Part shown: positions 50,584-59,795 of the stretch, one piece after another | Position numbering within the stretch: the stretch's first letter is position 1 | How the letters are laid out: every line of letters starts with the position of its first letter | Source of the DNA: SYFY01 sp043719475 | Lineage (GTDB): Bacteria; Pseudomonadota; Gammaproteobacteria; Pseudomonadales; Azotimanducaceae | Assembly: GCA_043719475.1 (NCBI GenBank) | Contig: JAYSTS010000238.1 | Coordinates: forward strand, 16,078 to 80,077 | Reading direction: 5' to 3' | DNA: 64,000 bases | Position numbers and translations under genes: made by a program | The notes under the pieces: generated by a model | Databases searched by the model: none | What the model saw: only the letters and a program-made list of their open reading frames with translations | Told to the model about the DNA's origin: nothing

Positions 50584-51477
50584 TTAAACATGGGTCATCA
50601 CCAACGGCCAGATCCAGGTGTCTGTCACCACGCCACAGAACAGCGCAAATCCAGACCAGACATTGTTGGCAAAGGCTTTGAAGCAGCCCGACGGACTTCG
50701 GTCCCGGCCCAACCTATGCTGATGCCGGAATGTTCCAGCCATGGCACCGAGTCCAGCATAGTAGGGCAGGCCAGCCTCGGTCTGTAGACCGAACAGCATC
50801 AATATGAACCATGCGGCGATCTGCAGTACTGCGATGAGAGAACGATCCTGGACGCCGAAGAGAATGGCCGTCGACTTGATGCCGGCCTTCAAGTCGTCTT
50901 CGCGGTCGACCATTGCGTACCAGGTGTCATAAGCAACGATCCACAAGAGACTGCCGGTGAACAACAACCAGGTAGACGCGCTGGTACTGCCCGTGACCTC
51001 GATGTAGGCCATGATCAAACCCCAGCTGAATGCGGCCCCCAGCACCACTTGGGGAAGATACGTCCATCGTTTCATGAGCGGGTATAAGCCTGCGATAACC
51101 AATCCACCCACGCTGAACGCGAGTGTGAGGGGTGACAGCATCACGGCGAGGAGCAATGCCCCGCACAGCAGCAGTACCAACCAGAGGACCGCCTCGGAGA
51201 CGGTCAGGTCACCGCCGGGCAGCGGGCGGTTACGCGTACGTTCGACCAGACCGTCGTGATGACGGTCCAGAATATCGTTGATCACACATCCGGCACTTCG
51301 CATCAGAATGGTTCCGAGCGAAAAAATCGCCAATAGACGGCCGCCGGGCCAGCCGCCTGCGGCTGCAAACAACGCCGCAAGCGTCGGCCATAACAACAAG
51401 AGCGTACCAACGGGCCGATCGAGCCTTGCCAGGCGCCCATACGCTCCAAGATTTAGCGATGATAGAGAGAGCAGCAC
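50584..51477 (-). CDS. ubiA: 4-hydroxybenzoate polyprenyltransferase
   Basis: Attaches the polyprenyl tail to 4-hydroxybenzoate in ubiquinone synthesis, in the inner membrane. The first diphosphate motif is INDILDRHHD (Asp68, Asp71, Asp75) and the second DREDDLKAGIKST. I choose the GTG at 51477 (297 residues), since it has AGGAA nine bases upstream and gives the family length. An ATG at 51621 would add 48 residues, rich in Ser, Arg and Pro, that look non-coding. The chorismate lyase gene ubiC, often next door, is not in the window. Confidence 0.9.
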   Translation of the reverse strand: MLLSLSSLNLGAYGRLARLDRPVGTLLLLWPTLAALFAAAGGWPGGRLLAIFSLGTILMRSAGCVINDILDRHHDGLVERTRNRPLPGGDLTVSEAVLWLVLLLCGALLLAVMLSPLTLAFSVGGLVIAGLYPLMKRWTYLPQVVLGAAFSWGLIMAYIEVTGSTSASTWLLFTGSLLWIVAYDTWYAMVDREDDLKAGIKSTAILFGVQDRSLIAVLQIAAWFILMLFGLQTEAGLPYYAGLGAMAGTFRHQHRLGRDRSPSGCFKAFANNVWSGFALFCGVVTDTWIWPLVMTHV

Positions 51478-51673
51478 GCTGAGGGGTTCCTGACGAAGAG
51501 CGCCGGGCAATTTACCACTGCCTGCCGAAGTTCTGCAGCTTCGCTCGGAGGTTGATGGAAACTCACCGGTCTGGACCGGGTGTGGGAGTCGTCCCGGTTG
51601 AGATTTCTTTGCATTTTCCATAGGTCGCCAGTAAGTTAGCGCGCCTTCAGAAGCTATGGAGTGACGTTTTCAC

Positions 51674-51841
51674 ATGCGCAAATGGCAGTGCATCGTTTGC
51701 GGCTGGATCTATGACGAAGCCGAAGGATGTGAAGAAGAAGACATCCCCCCAGGAACACCATGGGAAAACGTCCCGGAGGACTTTGTGTGCCCGGAATGTG
51801 GCGTCAGCAAGGAAGACTTCGAGATGATCGAAGTCGGTTGA
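51674..51841 (+). CDS. rubredoxin
   Basis: Small iron electron carrier, 55 residues. The four iron ligands are Cys6, Cys9 (CIVCGWIYDE), Cys39 and Cys42 (CPECGVSK), with PPGTPWENVPEDFVCP between them, a textbook rubredoxin. The partner could be an alkane or membrane hydroxylase or an oxidative-stress reductase, none of which is here. It is divergent from ubiA; rubredoxin next to ubiA is also found in Pseudomonas. Confidence 0.97.
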   Translation: MRKWQCIVCGWIYDEAEGCEEEDIPPGTPWENVPEDFVCPECGVSKEDFEMIEVG

Positions 51842-51898
51842 TGGTCAGCTGTACGCAGAGAAGCGCATGACTCTCTCCGCAAACCTGTAGCTCGGCTA

Positions 51899-53134
51899 TC
51901 AGGCGACGGCGCGAGCCAGTCCCTCCAGCGAATCACGCGAATCCTCCAGCTGACTGGAGACTGCAGTCAGATCGTCTTCGTCGATACCGATGGACCCCAG
52001 CTCCAGGGAATCTATTGCGCCAGGTCCATAGTGCCCATAGCCCAGCATCGCCCGTGAAGCCTGCAACAGGGCCACGTCCTCAGCATGCTCTCCAGTGTAA
52101 TCCCGATCATTTTGATGGCGAACGGCACTCACGGTAGGTGAGGGTAACTCCCACAATTCAAATATTTCTGCGGCGAGCAATTCACGCGAGAGGGTGAGGA
52201 CGTGGTCATCCAGTTGATTGACGGGAACATCCGGATTGGCCTCCTGGAGTCGGCACAGCACTTCGTACTGCGGGGGAAAAACGTGGCCGAGAATCAGCGT
52301 GCCGAAGTTGGCCAACAAACCGGTCAGATAGTTTAATCCGGCTTGATCCCGTCCGTTTGACCGTCGTCGGCCGAGAGCCTCCATCGCCGCTGCGGTAAAC
52401 ACCGCTTCAGTCCAGAACGGCGGCACGCCGTTCACTTGGTGCGCAGGTAGCCGAAGTGTTCCGGCCAATGCGAGGCCAAGGGCAATGTTCATGACCAGGT
52501 CAAAACCTAGGACCCGCATGATTGCGTCATTCAGGGAGCGTGGAGCAGGATCAGCTGCATAAAACGCGGAGCAAGCCCACGCCATCACCTTGGCGGCGAT
52601 AGATGGGTCTGTTTCGACCACCTTGACTAGATCGGCGAGGGAATAGTTCGGATTCGCCTTGAGCGCGATGATTTTTTGAGCCGCGAGCGGTAGTGGCGGA
52701 ATCTCCAGCGTCTGGTCCAGCCGCTGTCGTAGTCGCCGACTCGTAAAGGTAGAAATAGCGCTGCTGATCTGCGCGGCAGGTGTGGTGTGGCCCTCCGTTA
52801 GTCGAACTGGTGAACCCACGGCGACGACCCGAGCGCTACGAAGTGAGCTGGTTGGAATGACCAGGTCGGGCCTGGAAACGTCGAAAACTTGTATCTGTTT
52901 GCAGTCCAAGACAGCCGCGTCGACGAGTAATTCATCGGTTGCCACGAGATCGCTCCACGTGACGCCTTCAGGGGAGGATGCTGGGACAACACGCCAAGCC
53001 CGACCTTCCGAACGGCTAAAGGCATTGACGTCAAAGATCCAGTCACGTCGGTGCAGAATCGTACAGCTGGTACTTGAATGCGCATCGGCGAGCGCGGTGA
53101 TTCGGACTGAGGTTTCGCGGGTCTCAATGCTCAT
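51899..53134 (-). CDS. HDOD domain signalling protein
   Basis: A 411-residue protein with an HDOD domain, a degenerate HD fold without phosphohydrolase residues that is used in signalling. The domain starts near IPPLPLAAQKIIALKANPNYSLADLVKVVETDPSIAAKVM and includes LNYLTGLLANFGTLILGHV. The N-terminal 130 residues resemble, weakly, the YbaK/ProX-type deacylase domain fused to HDOD in some Pseudomonas proteins. I take the ATG at 53134 with AGGAG seven bases ahead; an ATG at 53161 adds nine residues. It follows recG by 88 bases. Confidence 0.82.
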   Translation of the reverse strand: MSIETRETSVRITALADAHSSTSCTILHRRDWIFDVNAFSRSEGRAWRVVPASSPEGVTWSDLVATDELLVDAAVLDCKQIQVFDVSRPDLVIPTSSLRSARVVAVGSPVRLTEGHTTPAAQISSAISTFTSRRLRQRLDQTLEIPPLPLAAQKIIALKANPNYSLADLVKVVETDPSIAAKVMAWACSAFYAADPAPRSLNDAIMRVLGFDLVMNIALGLALAGTLRLPAHQVNGVPPFWTEAVFTAAAMEALGRRRSNGRDQAGLNYLTGLLANFGTLILGHVFPPQYEVLCRLQEANPDVPVNQLDDHVLTLSRELLAAEIFELWELPSPTVSAVRHQNDRDYTGEHAEDVALLQASRAMLGYGHYGPGAIDSLELGSIGIDEDDLTAVSSQLEDSRDSLEGLARAVA

Positions 53135-53196
53135 GGAGAGGCTCCTGGGACAGCTCAGCATTGAGTCTAGGTGTTGTTTGCGACCTCGCCCGGCAG

Positions 53197-53224
53197 AGGC
53201 GTCACAGATCAGGCGTCACAGATC
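53197..53224. repeat. 14-base tandem duplication at the recG stop
   Basis: AGGCGTCACAGATC occurs twice in direct succession (53197-53210 and 53211-53224). The second unit reaches into the recG stop codon. A recent small duplication is the simplest reading. Confidence 0.8.
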
Positions 53225-55232
53225 AGATCTGGAGCGAAATCCCGCTGCCCGGAGACCACGCTTCGAGTAAGTGTCGTGCGGTCTGTGGCGTCGACTCCAA
53301 CAAGACCATGCTTCGCTGCGTGGCCGCGGCCAACAGGTCCGCGTCACGGTCCAGCATGGCCAGGCGAAACGCTGCAGCGCCGGTTTGGCGTGTCCCCAAT
53401 ACCTCTCCTGGTCCTCGCAATTCCAGATCCTTTTCGGCCAGGAAAAAGCCATCCTGGGAGTCGCGCATGGCTCGAAGCCTTGCTCTGGCCGACTCGCTCA
53501 GCCGTCCAGAGTGAAGAAGAACGCAGTGAGAAGGTTTATCACCGCGACCGACCCTGCCGCGGAGTTGGTGCAACTGCGCAAGCCCTAGGCGATCAGGATC
53601 TTCGATGACAATCGCCGTCGCATTCGGGATGTCGACACCTACCTCGATAACTGTTGTGGCCACCAGCATCGAAAGTTCACCTCGCTTGAAGCGAGCGAAT
53701 ACGTCTGCCTTTTCATCTGCTTTCAGCCGGCCGTGGAGAACAGCGAGCGCAACGCCTGGGAGCTCTGCGCAGAGCGACTCAGCTGCGTCCTCTACTGCGC
53801 GAGCTGGAATTTCGTCGTTGGCCTCGATCAGCGTACATACCCAGAACACCTGCTCTCCTCGATTCAGCACAGCACGCAGCCAGGCCAGCAGTTCGACCCT
53901 GTGACGCTGGCTCATGACGCGGGTAGTGATAGGCTGGCGCCCCTTCGGTAGTTCGTCAACCTTGGATACATCCATGTCAGCGTAGAGGGCCATGGTGAGA
54001 GTTCTGGGGATAGGCGTCGCGGTCATGATGAGTTGGTGTGGCGTGGCCCCCTTGTCGCGCAATGCCATACGCTGGTGGACGCCGAATCGATGCTGTTCAT
54101 CGACAATGACGAGTGCCAGCCCGCTGAAGGAGACTTGGGATTGGAACAGGGCGTGAGTTCCCACTGCCACTCCCACTTTGCCGCTGGCGAGTTCTTTGAG
54201 ACGTTCCTTTCGAATCGGGCCTTTGACGCTAGAAGTGAGCAGAGTCACACGGATTCCAAGCGGCTCAAGCCAACGGCTGAAGTTAACAAAATGCTGTTCT
54301 GCCAGTAATTCAGTTGGCGCCATGATGGCCGTCTGACAGTTGTTCTCTGCGGCGCGTATGGCCGCAAACGCAGCAATGACCGTCTTACCAGACCCGACAT
54401 CGCCCTGCACGAGGCGCAGCATCGGAATGGGGCGCTCCAGATCGGTGAGGACTTCACCAATAACACGTCGTTGTGCTGCTGTCAGTTCGAAACCCAGAGA
54501 AGCCATGAGTTGGCGACCGAGCGCCGGGCCTCTCGGTAGCGGTGGTGCCATCGCCGCAAGTCGTTGCCTTGTCTGTTCACGCATCACCAGCTGGTACGCG
54601 GTGAGTTCGTCTAACGCAAGTTCGCGGCGGGTTGCTTCGATTTGGCTCATGTCCACGGAGTGCGGATGATGCAAACGCTTCAACGCAGACCATGGGTAGC
54701 CGTCAGTATCAGGCCACAACATCGAGCAAGCGGCGGTGGAGAGTTTTCGTAGCATTGCCTGTGACAATCCCTTGGTTGATGGATAGACAGGCGTCAACTC
54801 AGGCCGTGGTGCAGGCAGAGAGGTGTCGGACAGCGTGTAGTCCGGATGGAACATCTGCAGTCCCTGGTGGCTGAACTGCACCGCGCCGAAGGCGCGCACA
54901 AAACGACCAGGACTGAACTCTTTCTGCTGACGATCGTAGAGACGGAAAAATCGGAGAGAGAGTAAGGATGTTCCATCTGTGATGGAAACGAGCAACGTGG
55001 GAATACGCCCACGAACCTGCTCAGCGTCTACGATCGTGCCTTCAACCAGCGATTCTACGTCCGGGCTCAATTCGCCGAATGGCACTAGCCTGGAGCGATC
55101 TTCATACCGATGTGGCAGGTGCAGCAGCAAGTCCCGATGGTTGTAAATAGACAAGCGCGACAACGCTTTCAGCGTCGCTGGGCCAACTCCCTTCAGCTCG
55201 GAAATCGGTCGTTCGGCGGGGGATGTTGTCAA
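53223..55232 (-). CDS. recG: ATP-dependent DNA helicase RecG
   Basis: Reverses stalled forks and processes recombination junctions. The 669-residue protein has the N-terminal wedge domain (LLLHLPHRYEDRS onward), Walker A QGDVGSGKT, the DEQH box VDEQHRFGVHQR, TATPIPRTL and the C-terminal helicase part with TTVIEVGVDIPNA and QLRGRVGRG. The start is TTG, overlapping the ridA stop in a TTGA. It is the sixth gene of the yicC-gmk-rpoZ-spoT-ridA-recG operon. Confidence 0.97.
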   Translation of the reverse strand: MTTSPAERPISELKGVGPATLKALSRLSIYNHRDLLLHLPHRYEDRSRLVPFGELSPDVESLVEGTIVDAEQVRGRIPTLLVSITDGTSLLSLRFFRLYDRQQKEFSPGRFVRAFGAVQFSHQGLQMFHPDYTLSDTSLPAPRPELTPVYPSTKGLSQAMLRKLSTAACSMLWPDTDGYPWSALKRLHHPHSVDMSQIEATRRELALDELTAYQLVMREQTRQRLAAMAPPLPRGPALGRQLMASLGFELTAAQRRVIGEVLTDLERPIPMLRLVQGDVGSGKTVIAAFAAIRAAENNCQTAIMAPTELLAEQHFVNFSRWLEPLGIRVTLLTSSVKGPIRKERLKELASGKVGVAVGTHALFQSQVSFSGLALVIVDEQHRFGVHQRMALRDKGATPHQLIMTATPIPRTLTMALYADMDVSKVDELPKGRQPITTRVMSQRHRVELLAWLRAVLNRGEQVFWVCTLIEANDEIPARAVEDAAESLCAELPGVALAVLHGRLKADEKADVFARFKRGELSMLVATTVIEVGVDIPNATAIVIEDPDRLGLAQLHQLRGRVGRGDKPSHCVLLHSGRLSESARARLRAMRDSQDGFFLAEKDLELRGPGEVLGTRQTGAAAFRLAMLDRDADLLAAATQRSMVLLESTPQTARHLLEAWSPGSGISLQI

Positions 55233-55612
55233 CGGCGAACCAGAATGGCGTCAATTTCGATATCGGCGCCTCGCGGCAGCGCACAAACCTGAACTACGGC
55301 TCGTGCCGGATATGGTGTGTTGAAATGTCTGGCCATCTCTTCGTTGAGCTCGCTGAACCGGCCAAGATCTTGCAGAAATACGGTGATCTTTACCGTATCA
55401 CGGAGGGATAGGCCGGCTGCGCCGGCGATGGCGTCCAGGTTTTGGAATACTTGGCGGACCCGATCCTGAAATGAGCCTTCAATCAGCATGCCGGTCGCGG
55501 GGTCGAGAGGGATCTGACCAGAGATATAAACAGTTTCACCGGCCCTTATCGCTTGTGAATAAGTACCGATGGCCGCCGGTGCAGCCTGGGTCGAGATGGC
55601 CTCGATTTGCAT
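55229..55612 (-). CDS. ridA: RidA enamine/imine deaminase
   Basis: Hydrolyses reactive enamine and imine intermediates such as 2-aminoacrylate. The 127 residues show the family stretches GTYSQAIRAGETVYISGQIPLDP, the substrate arginine in YPARAVVQVCALPRGADIEIDAIL, and a C-terminal glutamate, as in active RidA. It lies between spoT (60-base gap) and recG, the order known from Pseudomonas. Confidence 0.96.
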   Translation of the reverse strand: MQIEAISTQAAPAAIGTYSQAIRAGETVYISGQIPLDPATGMLIEGSFQDRVRQVFQNLDAIAGAAGLSLRDTVKITVFLQDLGRFSELNEEMARHFNTPYPARAVVQVCALPRGADIEIDAILVRR

Positions 55613-55672
55613 GTTGCGCGCCCCTTAATGGTTCTGGTTGCGAAAGCGAATCAGACATCACACGACCGCACA

Positions 55673-57922
55673 TCAGGCACTGGAACGAGAGATGCTGAGA
55701 GTTGCACCAATCGCTCTGACCCTGCGCATGACACGGGCCAGGTGGGTTCGATTGCGAACGCCAATGGTCACCACCACGCTGGTGACGTTATCGCTGCGCT
55801 CTTCCACGTTGATGTTTTCGATGTTTGCGTCGGTATCGGTCAGCGTTGCGGCCAGCTCTGCAATGACGCCCTTGCCTCGTTTGACGTCGATTCTGAGCGC
55901 CGTCAGGAATTCGCTGTTAGTTGACCCCGCCCACCGCGCCGGGATGATCTCACTGGCCTTGCGACGGCGTGTTTCATTGATGTTGGCGCAAGTTTCGATG
56001 TGGACGACAAAACCTTTGCCCGGGGTCATGTGGCCAATGATGGCGTCACCTGGAACGGGCCCGCAGCATCGCGCGTATTTAATAACAAGGCCCTCACCCC
56101 CGCGAATGCTGACAGGTCCTTCTTGTTCGACAAAAACGGCATCGCTGAGGGGATCGTCAGCCGCAATCAATCGCTGGGCGACAACATAGGCCATCTGGTC
56201 GCCGGTGCCTATGGCTGAAAGCAGCTCGTTTAGTCGTCGTACCCCAAACTCAAGAAGTACGCGTCGCAGCCTGCGGAAATCAAAATCTCGTATGGTGCGA
56301 TTTGCACCAGCGAGCGAGCGATTGAGCAGTCGCTCGCCGAGAGCGATGGACTCCGACTGCTGTTGCGTCTTCAACGCATGGCGGATTGCGGACCTTGCCT
56401 TTCCCGTGACGACAAAAGTTAACCACTCAGCGTTGGGTCGTGCGTCGGGAGAGGTTCGAATCTCGACATACTGACCACTTTGCAACTGCTGCGATAAAGG
56501 CGCGGGATTGCCTTCGATCAAACAAGATACACAGGTGTTGCCGACATCGGTGTGGACAGAATAGGCAAAGTCGATGGAACAGGCGCCGCGAGGCAGCTCC
56601 ATAATGTCGCCCTTGGGCGTGAAAACGTAGACCTCGTCCGGGAACAGATCGGTTTTCAGACTTTCGATGAACTCGAGTGGATTGCCAGCCCTTTGCTGTA
56701 GCTCAAGCAAATCGCGAACCCACTCACGAGCCCTTTTTTGATTGACATCGAATGGATCCGAACCCGTTGACTTGTAAAGCCAGTGGCCGGCGATGCCGTG
56801 ATGAGCAACCGACTCCATGTGCTTGGTGCGGATCTGCACTTCGATGGGAATACCGTGCATGCTGAACAAGGTCGTATGCAGGGACTGGTAGCCGTTCGAT
56901 TTGGGAATGGCGATGTAGTCCTTGAATCGTCCGGCCATTGGCTTGTAGAGATTGTGCATGACGCCAAGCGACCGATAACACTCATCGACTTGTGAAACGA
57001 CCACACGAAAACCAAACACATCCGTGATGTCGCGGAAAGATTTGAGTTGTGATCGCATTTTTCGATAGATCGAGTACAGGTGTTTTTCGCGGGCGTGTAC
57101 CGTTGCCTGTATGCCTTCCTGCATCAATGAGCGGGCGATCGAGGTTCGAATCTCCTCTATGAGCTCCTTGCGTCGTCCCTTGGCAGAGGAGACCGCGCGA
57201 CCGATACGATCGGCCCGCATGGGATAGAGCGCTTCGAACCCCAGCTCTTCGAATTCGATCTTGATGTGATTGATGCCCAGTCGGTTGGCGATTGGGGCAT
57301 AAAAGTCGAGTGTCTCGCGAGCTATCCGTTGACGCTGTTCCGAGCTCATCACCCCAATCGTGCGCATGTTGTGCAGTCGATCCGCCATCTTGACCATGAT
57401 GACGCGCATGTCACGCGCCATGGCAAGCGCCATCTTCTGGAAGTTCTCCGCCTGAGCTTCGGCGCGGGATTTGAAGATCTTCGAGAACTTTGAGACACCG
57501 TCAACAAGTTCGGCGACAGGCTGACCGAACCTGGCGCCAAGTGTCTCTTTGTTGATTTCGGTGTTTTCAATCACATCGTGCAGGAGTGCGGCCATCAATG
57601 ACTGATGGTCCATCCGCATGCTGGCGAGGATCTCGCAAACGGCGAGAGGGTGGGTGATATACGCGTGCCCTGTGCGTCGCATGTGACCCTGGTGGGCCTG
57701 CGCTGCGTACTCGTAGGCAGTTTCGACTTCGTGAATCTGCTCTTTATCGAGGTATGTCGACAGGTATTTTTCTTTCAGTTCGAGGAAGTTGATCGGTGCT
57801 GCAATCGCGTCCAGGCAGGCACGCTCTGCCAACCTCTGGACAAAGAAAGAACCGGTAGATTTTTTGGGCTTGATCGGACCGGCAGGGCTGCCCGTCTGAT
57901 CAGAGGTCGCCGAACCTCTCAT
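55673..57922 (-). CDS. spoT: bifunctional (p)ppGpp synthetase/hydrolase SpoT
   Basis: Controls the stringent-response alarmone. The 749 residues have an HD hydrolase domain (LLHDVIENT and KMADRLHNMRT), the synthetase domain (RDITDVFGFRVVV, KDYIAIPKSNGYQSLHTTL, EVQIRTKHM), a TGS domain (VYVFTPKGDIMELPRGACSIDFAYSVHT) and a C-terminal ACT domain. Both catalytic domains keep their key motifs, though the acidic residues after EVQIRT read KHM rather than the common EDM, so synthetase strength is open. The first 23 bases overlap rpoZ. Confidence 0.95.
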   Translation of the reverse strand: MRGSATSDQTGSPAGPIKPKKSTGSFFVQRLAERACLDAIAAPINFLELKEKYLSTYLDKEQIHEVETAYEYAAQAHQGHMRRTGHAYITHPLAVCEILASMRMDHQSLMAALLHDVIENTEINKETLGARFGQPVAELVDGVSKFSKIFKSRAEAQAENFQKMALAMARDMRVIMVKMADRLHNMRTIGVMSSEQRQRIARETLDFYAPIANRLGINHIKIEFEELGFEALYPMRADRIGRAVSSAKGRRKELIEEIRTSIARSLMQEGIQATVHAREKHLYSIYRKMRSQLKSFRDITDVFGFRVVVSQVDECYRSLGVMHNLYKPMAGRFKDYIAIPKSNGYQSLHTTLFSMHGIPIEVQIRTKHMESVAHHGIAGHWLYKSTGSDPFDVNQKRAREWVRDLLELQQRAGNPLEFIESLKTDLFPDEVYVFTPKGDIMELPRGACSIDFAYSVHTDVGNTCVSCLIEGNPAPLSQQLQSGQYVEIRTSPDARPNAEWLTFVVTGKARSAIRHALKTQQQSESIALGERLLNRSLAGANRTIRDFDFRRLRRVLLEFGVRRLNELLSAIGTGDQMAYVVAQRLIAADDPLSDAVFVEQEGPVSIRGGEGLVIKYARCCGPVPGDAIIGHMTPGKGFVVHIETCANINETRRRKASEIIPARWAGSTNSEFLTALRIDVKRGKGVIAELAATLTDTDANIENINVEERSDNVTSVVVTIGVRNRTHLARVMRRVRAIGATLSISRSSA

Positions 57923-58172
57923 CTGGAGAACCGAAAGACACGATCACCGGCTCATCCTCGACGCGGATATCCATGTCGTCAAGTTTTTCTTGGGAGATCA
58001 GTCCAGCAGCAATCTCACGCAGTGCGATTACAGTTGGTTTGTCGTTTTCTTCCGGCACCAGGGCATGGGCTCCGAAAGATCGCAATTGGCGGGCTCGGCG
58101 GGTGGCAAGCATCACCAATTCGAAGCGGTTATCTACATGGTCGAGGCAGTCTTCAACGGTGATACGAGCCAT
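57900..58172 (-). CDS. rpoZ: RNA polymerase omega subunit
   Basis: Small subunit that aids RNA polymerase assembly and forms part of a ppGpp site. The 90 residues start MARITVEDCLDHVDNRFELVMLATRRARQL and contain KPTVIALREIAAGLI, both typical. The link with spoT, which makes and removes ppGpp, is conserved in gammaproteobacteria. It follows gmk by 39 bases and overlaps spoT by 23. Confidence 0.97.
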   Translation of the reverse strand: MARITVEDCLDHVDNRFELVMLATRRARQLRSFGAHALVPEENDKPTVIALREIAAGLISQEKLDDMDIRVEDEPVIVSFGSPDERFGDL

Positions 58173-58211
58173 AAGTGCTTGGTCAGTCAGTGAAAAGGCG
58201 TCGCAGTGTAC

Positions 58212-58862
58212 TCAAGGGCTGGAAGGAGTGTCCAGCCCTAGCCCTTCCAACGCCGCCAGTTGACCGGCCAGCACTGACTGCTGTGGCGCGCGGCGCAACC
58301 GCTCGCTGCGAACGATGGAGACCATATCCACGGTGGCGCGCGCGAAGTCGTCGTTGACGACAAGAAAGTCGAATTCAGACCAATGCGACATTTCCTCGAC
58401 GGCTTTTGACAGGCGGCCCCGGATGACCGTGTCGTCGTCCTGGCCGCGCGCGCGCAGCCTCTGCTCAAGGGTCGCGAGGTCCGGCGGGAGGATAAATATA
58501 CTCAGCGCGTCGGGCAGGAGCTGGCGAATTTGAGCGGCACCCTGCCAATCGATTTCCAGTATGAGGTCCTGACCGGAATCGAGGGCAGCATGAACACTCT
58601 TGATGGAAGTGCCGTAGTAGTTGTCGAAAACACTGGCGTACTCCAGAAATGCACCTTCGGTGATCATGGATTCAAAAGTGGCGCGATCGATGAAGTGGTA
58701 GTTCACCCCGTCTACCTCCTTCGTGCGAGGTGACCTGGTGGTGTGAGATACGCAGACTGTGATTCCCGGCAACTGTGCCAGCAGGGCGGCGACCAGCGAC
58801 GTTTTTCCCGCCCCCGATGGGGCAGAGACAACAAACAGGAGCCCTGGTCGAGCCGCTGTCAT
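58212..58862 (-). CDS. gmk: guanylate kinase
   Basis: Converts GMP to GDP with ATP. The 216 residues have the P-loop SAPSGAGKTSL (13-23), the GMP-binding VSHTTRSPRTKEVDGVNYHFI and ILEIDWQGAAQIR. It joins purine supply to the ppGpp enzymes downstream in the same operon, and GMP kinases of some species are inhibited by ppGpp. Its ATG overlaps the yicC stop as ATGA. Confidence 0.97.
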   Translation of the reverse strand: MTAARPGLLFVVSAPSGAGKTSLVAALLAQLPGITVCVSHTTRSPRTKEVDGVNYHFIDRATFESMITEGAFLEYASVFDNYYGTSIKSVHAALDSGQDLILEIDWQGAAQIRQLLPDALSIFILPPDLATLEQRLRARGQDDDTVIRGRLSKAVEEMSHWSEFDFLVVNDDFARATVDMVSIVRSERLRRAPQQSVLAGQLAALEGLGLDTPSSP

Positions 58863-59719
58863 TCGATGTTCTGCACCTGCTCGCGAATCTGCTCGATGAT
58901 CACCTTGAGGTCCACGACACGCAGAGACACTTCCGATTGGGCAGATTTCGATCCGAGGGTGTTGGTTTCCCGGTTCATTTCCTGGGTCAGAAAGTCAAGG
59001 CGGCGGCCTTGAGGACCATTACTTTTCAGCGCGCTTCGGAACTCCTCGACGTGAATTGTCAGACGATCGAGTTCTTCGGCAACATCAGCCTTCTGGGCCA
59101 GCAGGGCGATTTCCTGTTCCATGCGTTGGTTGTCAACTTCGATGGCAAGCTCCGCGATTCGGTTGCGCAGCCGATCCAGATGGTCACGACTCGCTGTTGG
59201 GGACAACCCTCGCAAAGCACCAATGTGTCGATCGATAGCATCAAGGCGCTCGGCGATTACAGTACGCAGAGCGGTACCTTCACGCGTTCTATTCTGCAGC
59301 AACTCGACCAACGCCTGCTCGAAGAGCTCAGTGGCACGAACCAACATAGCCTCGTCTTCAGCGCTGGCGTCTTGCAGCACTCCCGGCCATCGCATGAGAT
59401 CTAGAGGGCTCACCACGCCGATATCTGGCGCGTCCCGACGAATTTGTTCGAGCGACGCTAGAAGCTGTAGCAGGAGCGGCCGATTGATCTCGAAAGCCCC
59501 TTCCCGAACGGCGCGATCGTAGCGGAGAGTCGCATCGAGTTTGCCGCGCCTGAGGTGCGCACGCGCGGTGTCCCGGAGCCGTTGTTCCAGGTTACGGAAA
59601 GCCTCGGGCAGGCGGAACTGGGTTTCGAGATAACGATGGTTGACGGAGCGAAGCTCCCAAACAAGATGAAAGCGGGCGTAGTCTCCTTGGGTTCGAGCGA
59701 ATGCGGTCATACTTTGCAT
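58859..59719 (-). CDS. YicC family endoribonuclease
   Basis: The YicC family has been described as endoribonucleases that act in small-RNA turnover. The 286-residue protein opens MQSMTAFARTQGDYARFHLVWELRSVNHRYLET and ends with LDFLTQEMNRETNTLGSKS and an acidic helix, both family marks. It leads the gmk-rpoZ-spoT operon and is divergent from rph across 76 bases, the pairing with another RNase being conserved. Its promoter must lie in that gap. Confidence 0.93.
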   Translation of the reverse strand: MQSMTAFARTQGDYARFHLVWELRSVNHRYLETQFRLPEAFRNLEQRLRDTARAHLRRGKLDATLRYDRAVREGAFEINRPLLLQLLASLEQIRRDAPDIGVVSPLDLMRWPGVLQDASAEDEAMLVRATELFEQALVELLQNRTREGTALRTVIAERLDAIDRHIGALRGLSPTASRDHLDRLRNRIAELAIEVDNQRMEQEIALLAQKADVAEELDRLTIHVEEFRSALKSNGPQGRRLDFLTQEMNRETNTLGSKSAQSEVSLRVVDLKVIIEQIREQVQNIE

Positions 59720-59760
59720 GGTGGGATTCTAACCTTGGCGGATGGGTTAAGCCGAGTGGT

Positions 59761-59766
59761 TATAAT
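59761..59766 (+). promoter_or_regulatory. -10 element for rph-pyrE
   Basis: A perfect TATAAT 30 bases before the rph ATG. The best upstream partner is TTGGCG at 59735-59740, 20 bases away, which is wide for sigma70; so the -35 is uncertain. Confidence 0.45.
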
Positions 59767-59795
59767 CCCCAATCACAACATCAAGAAGAGCAAAC

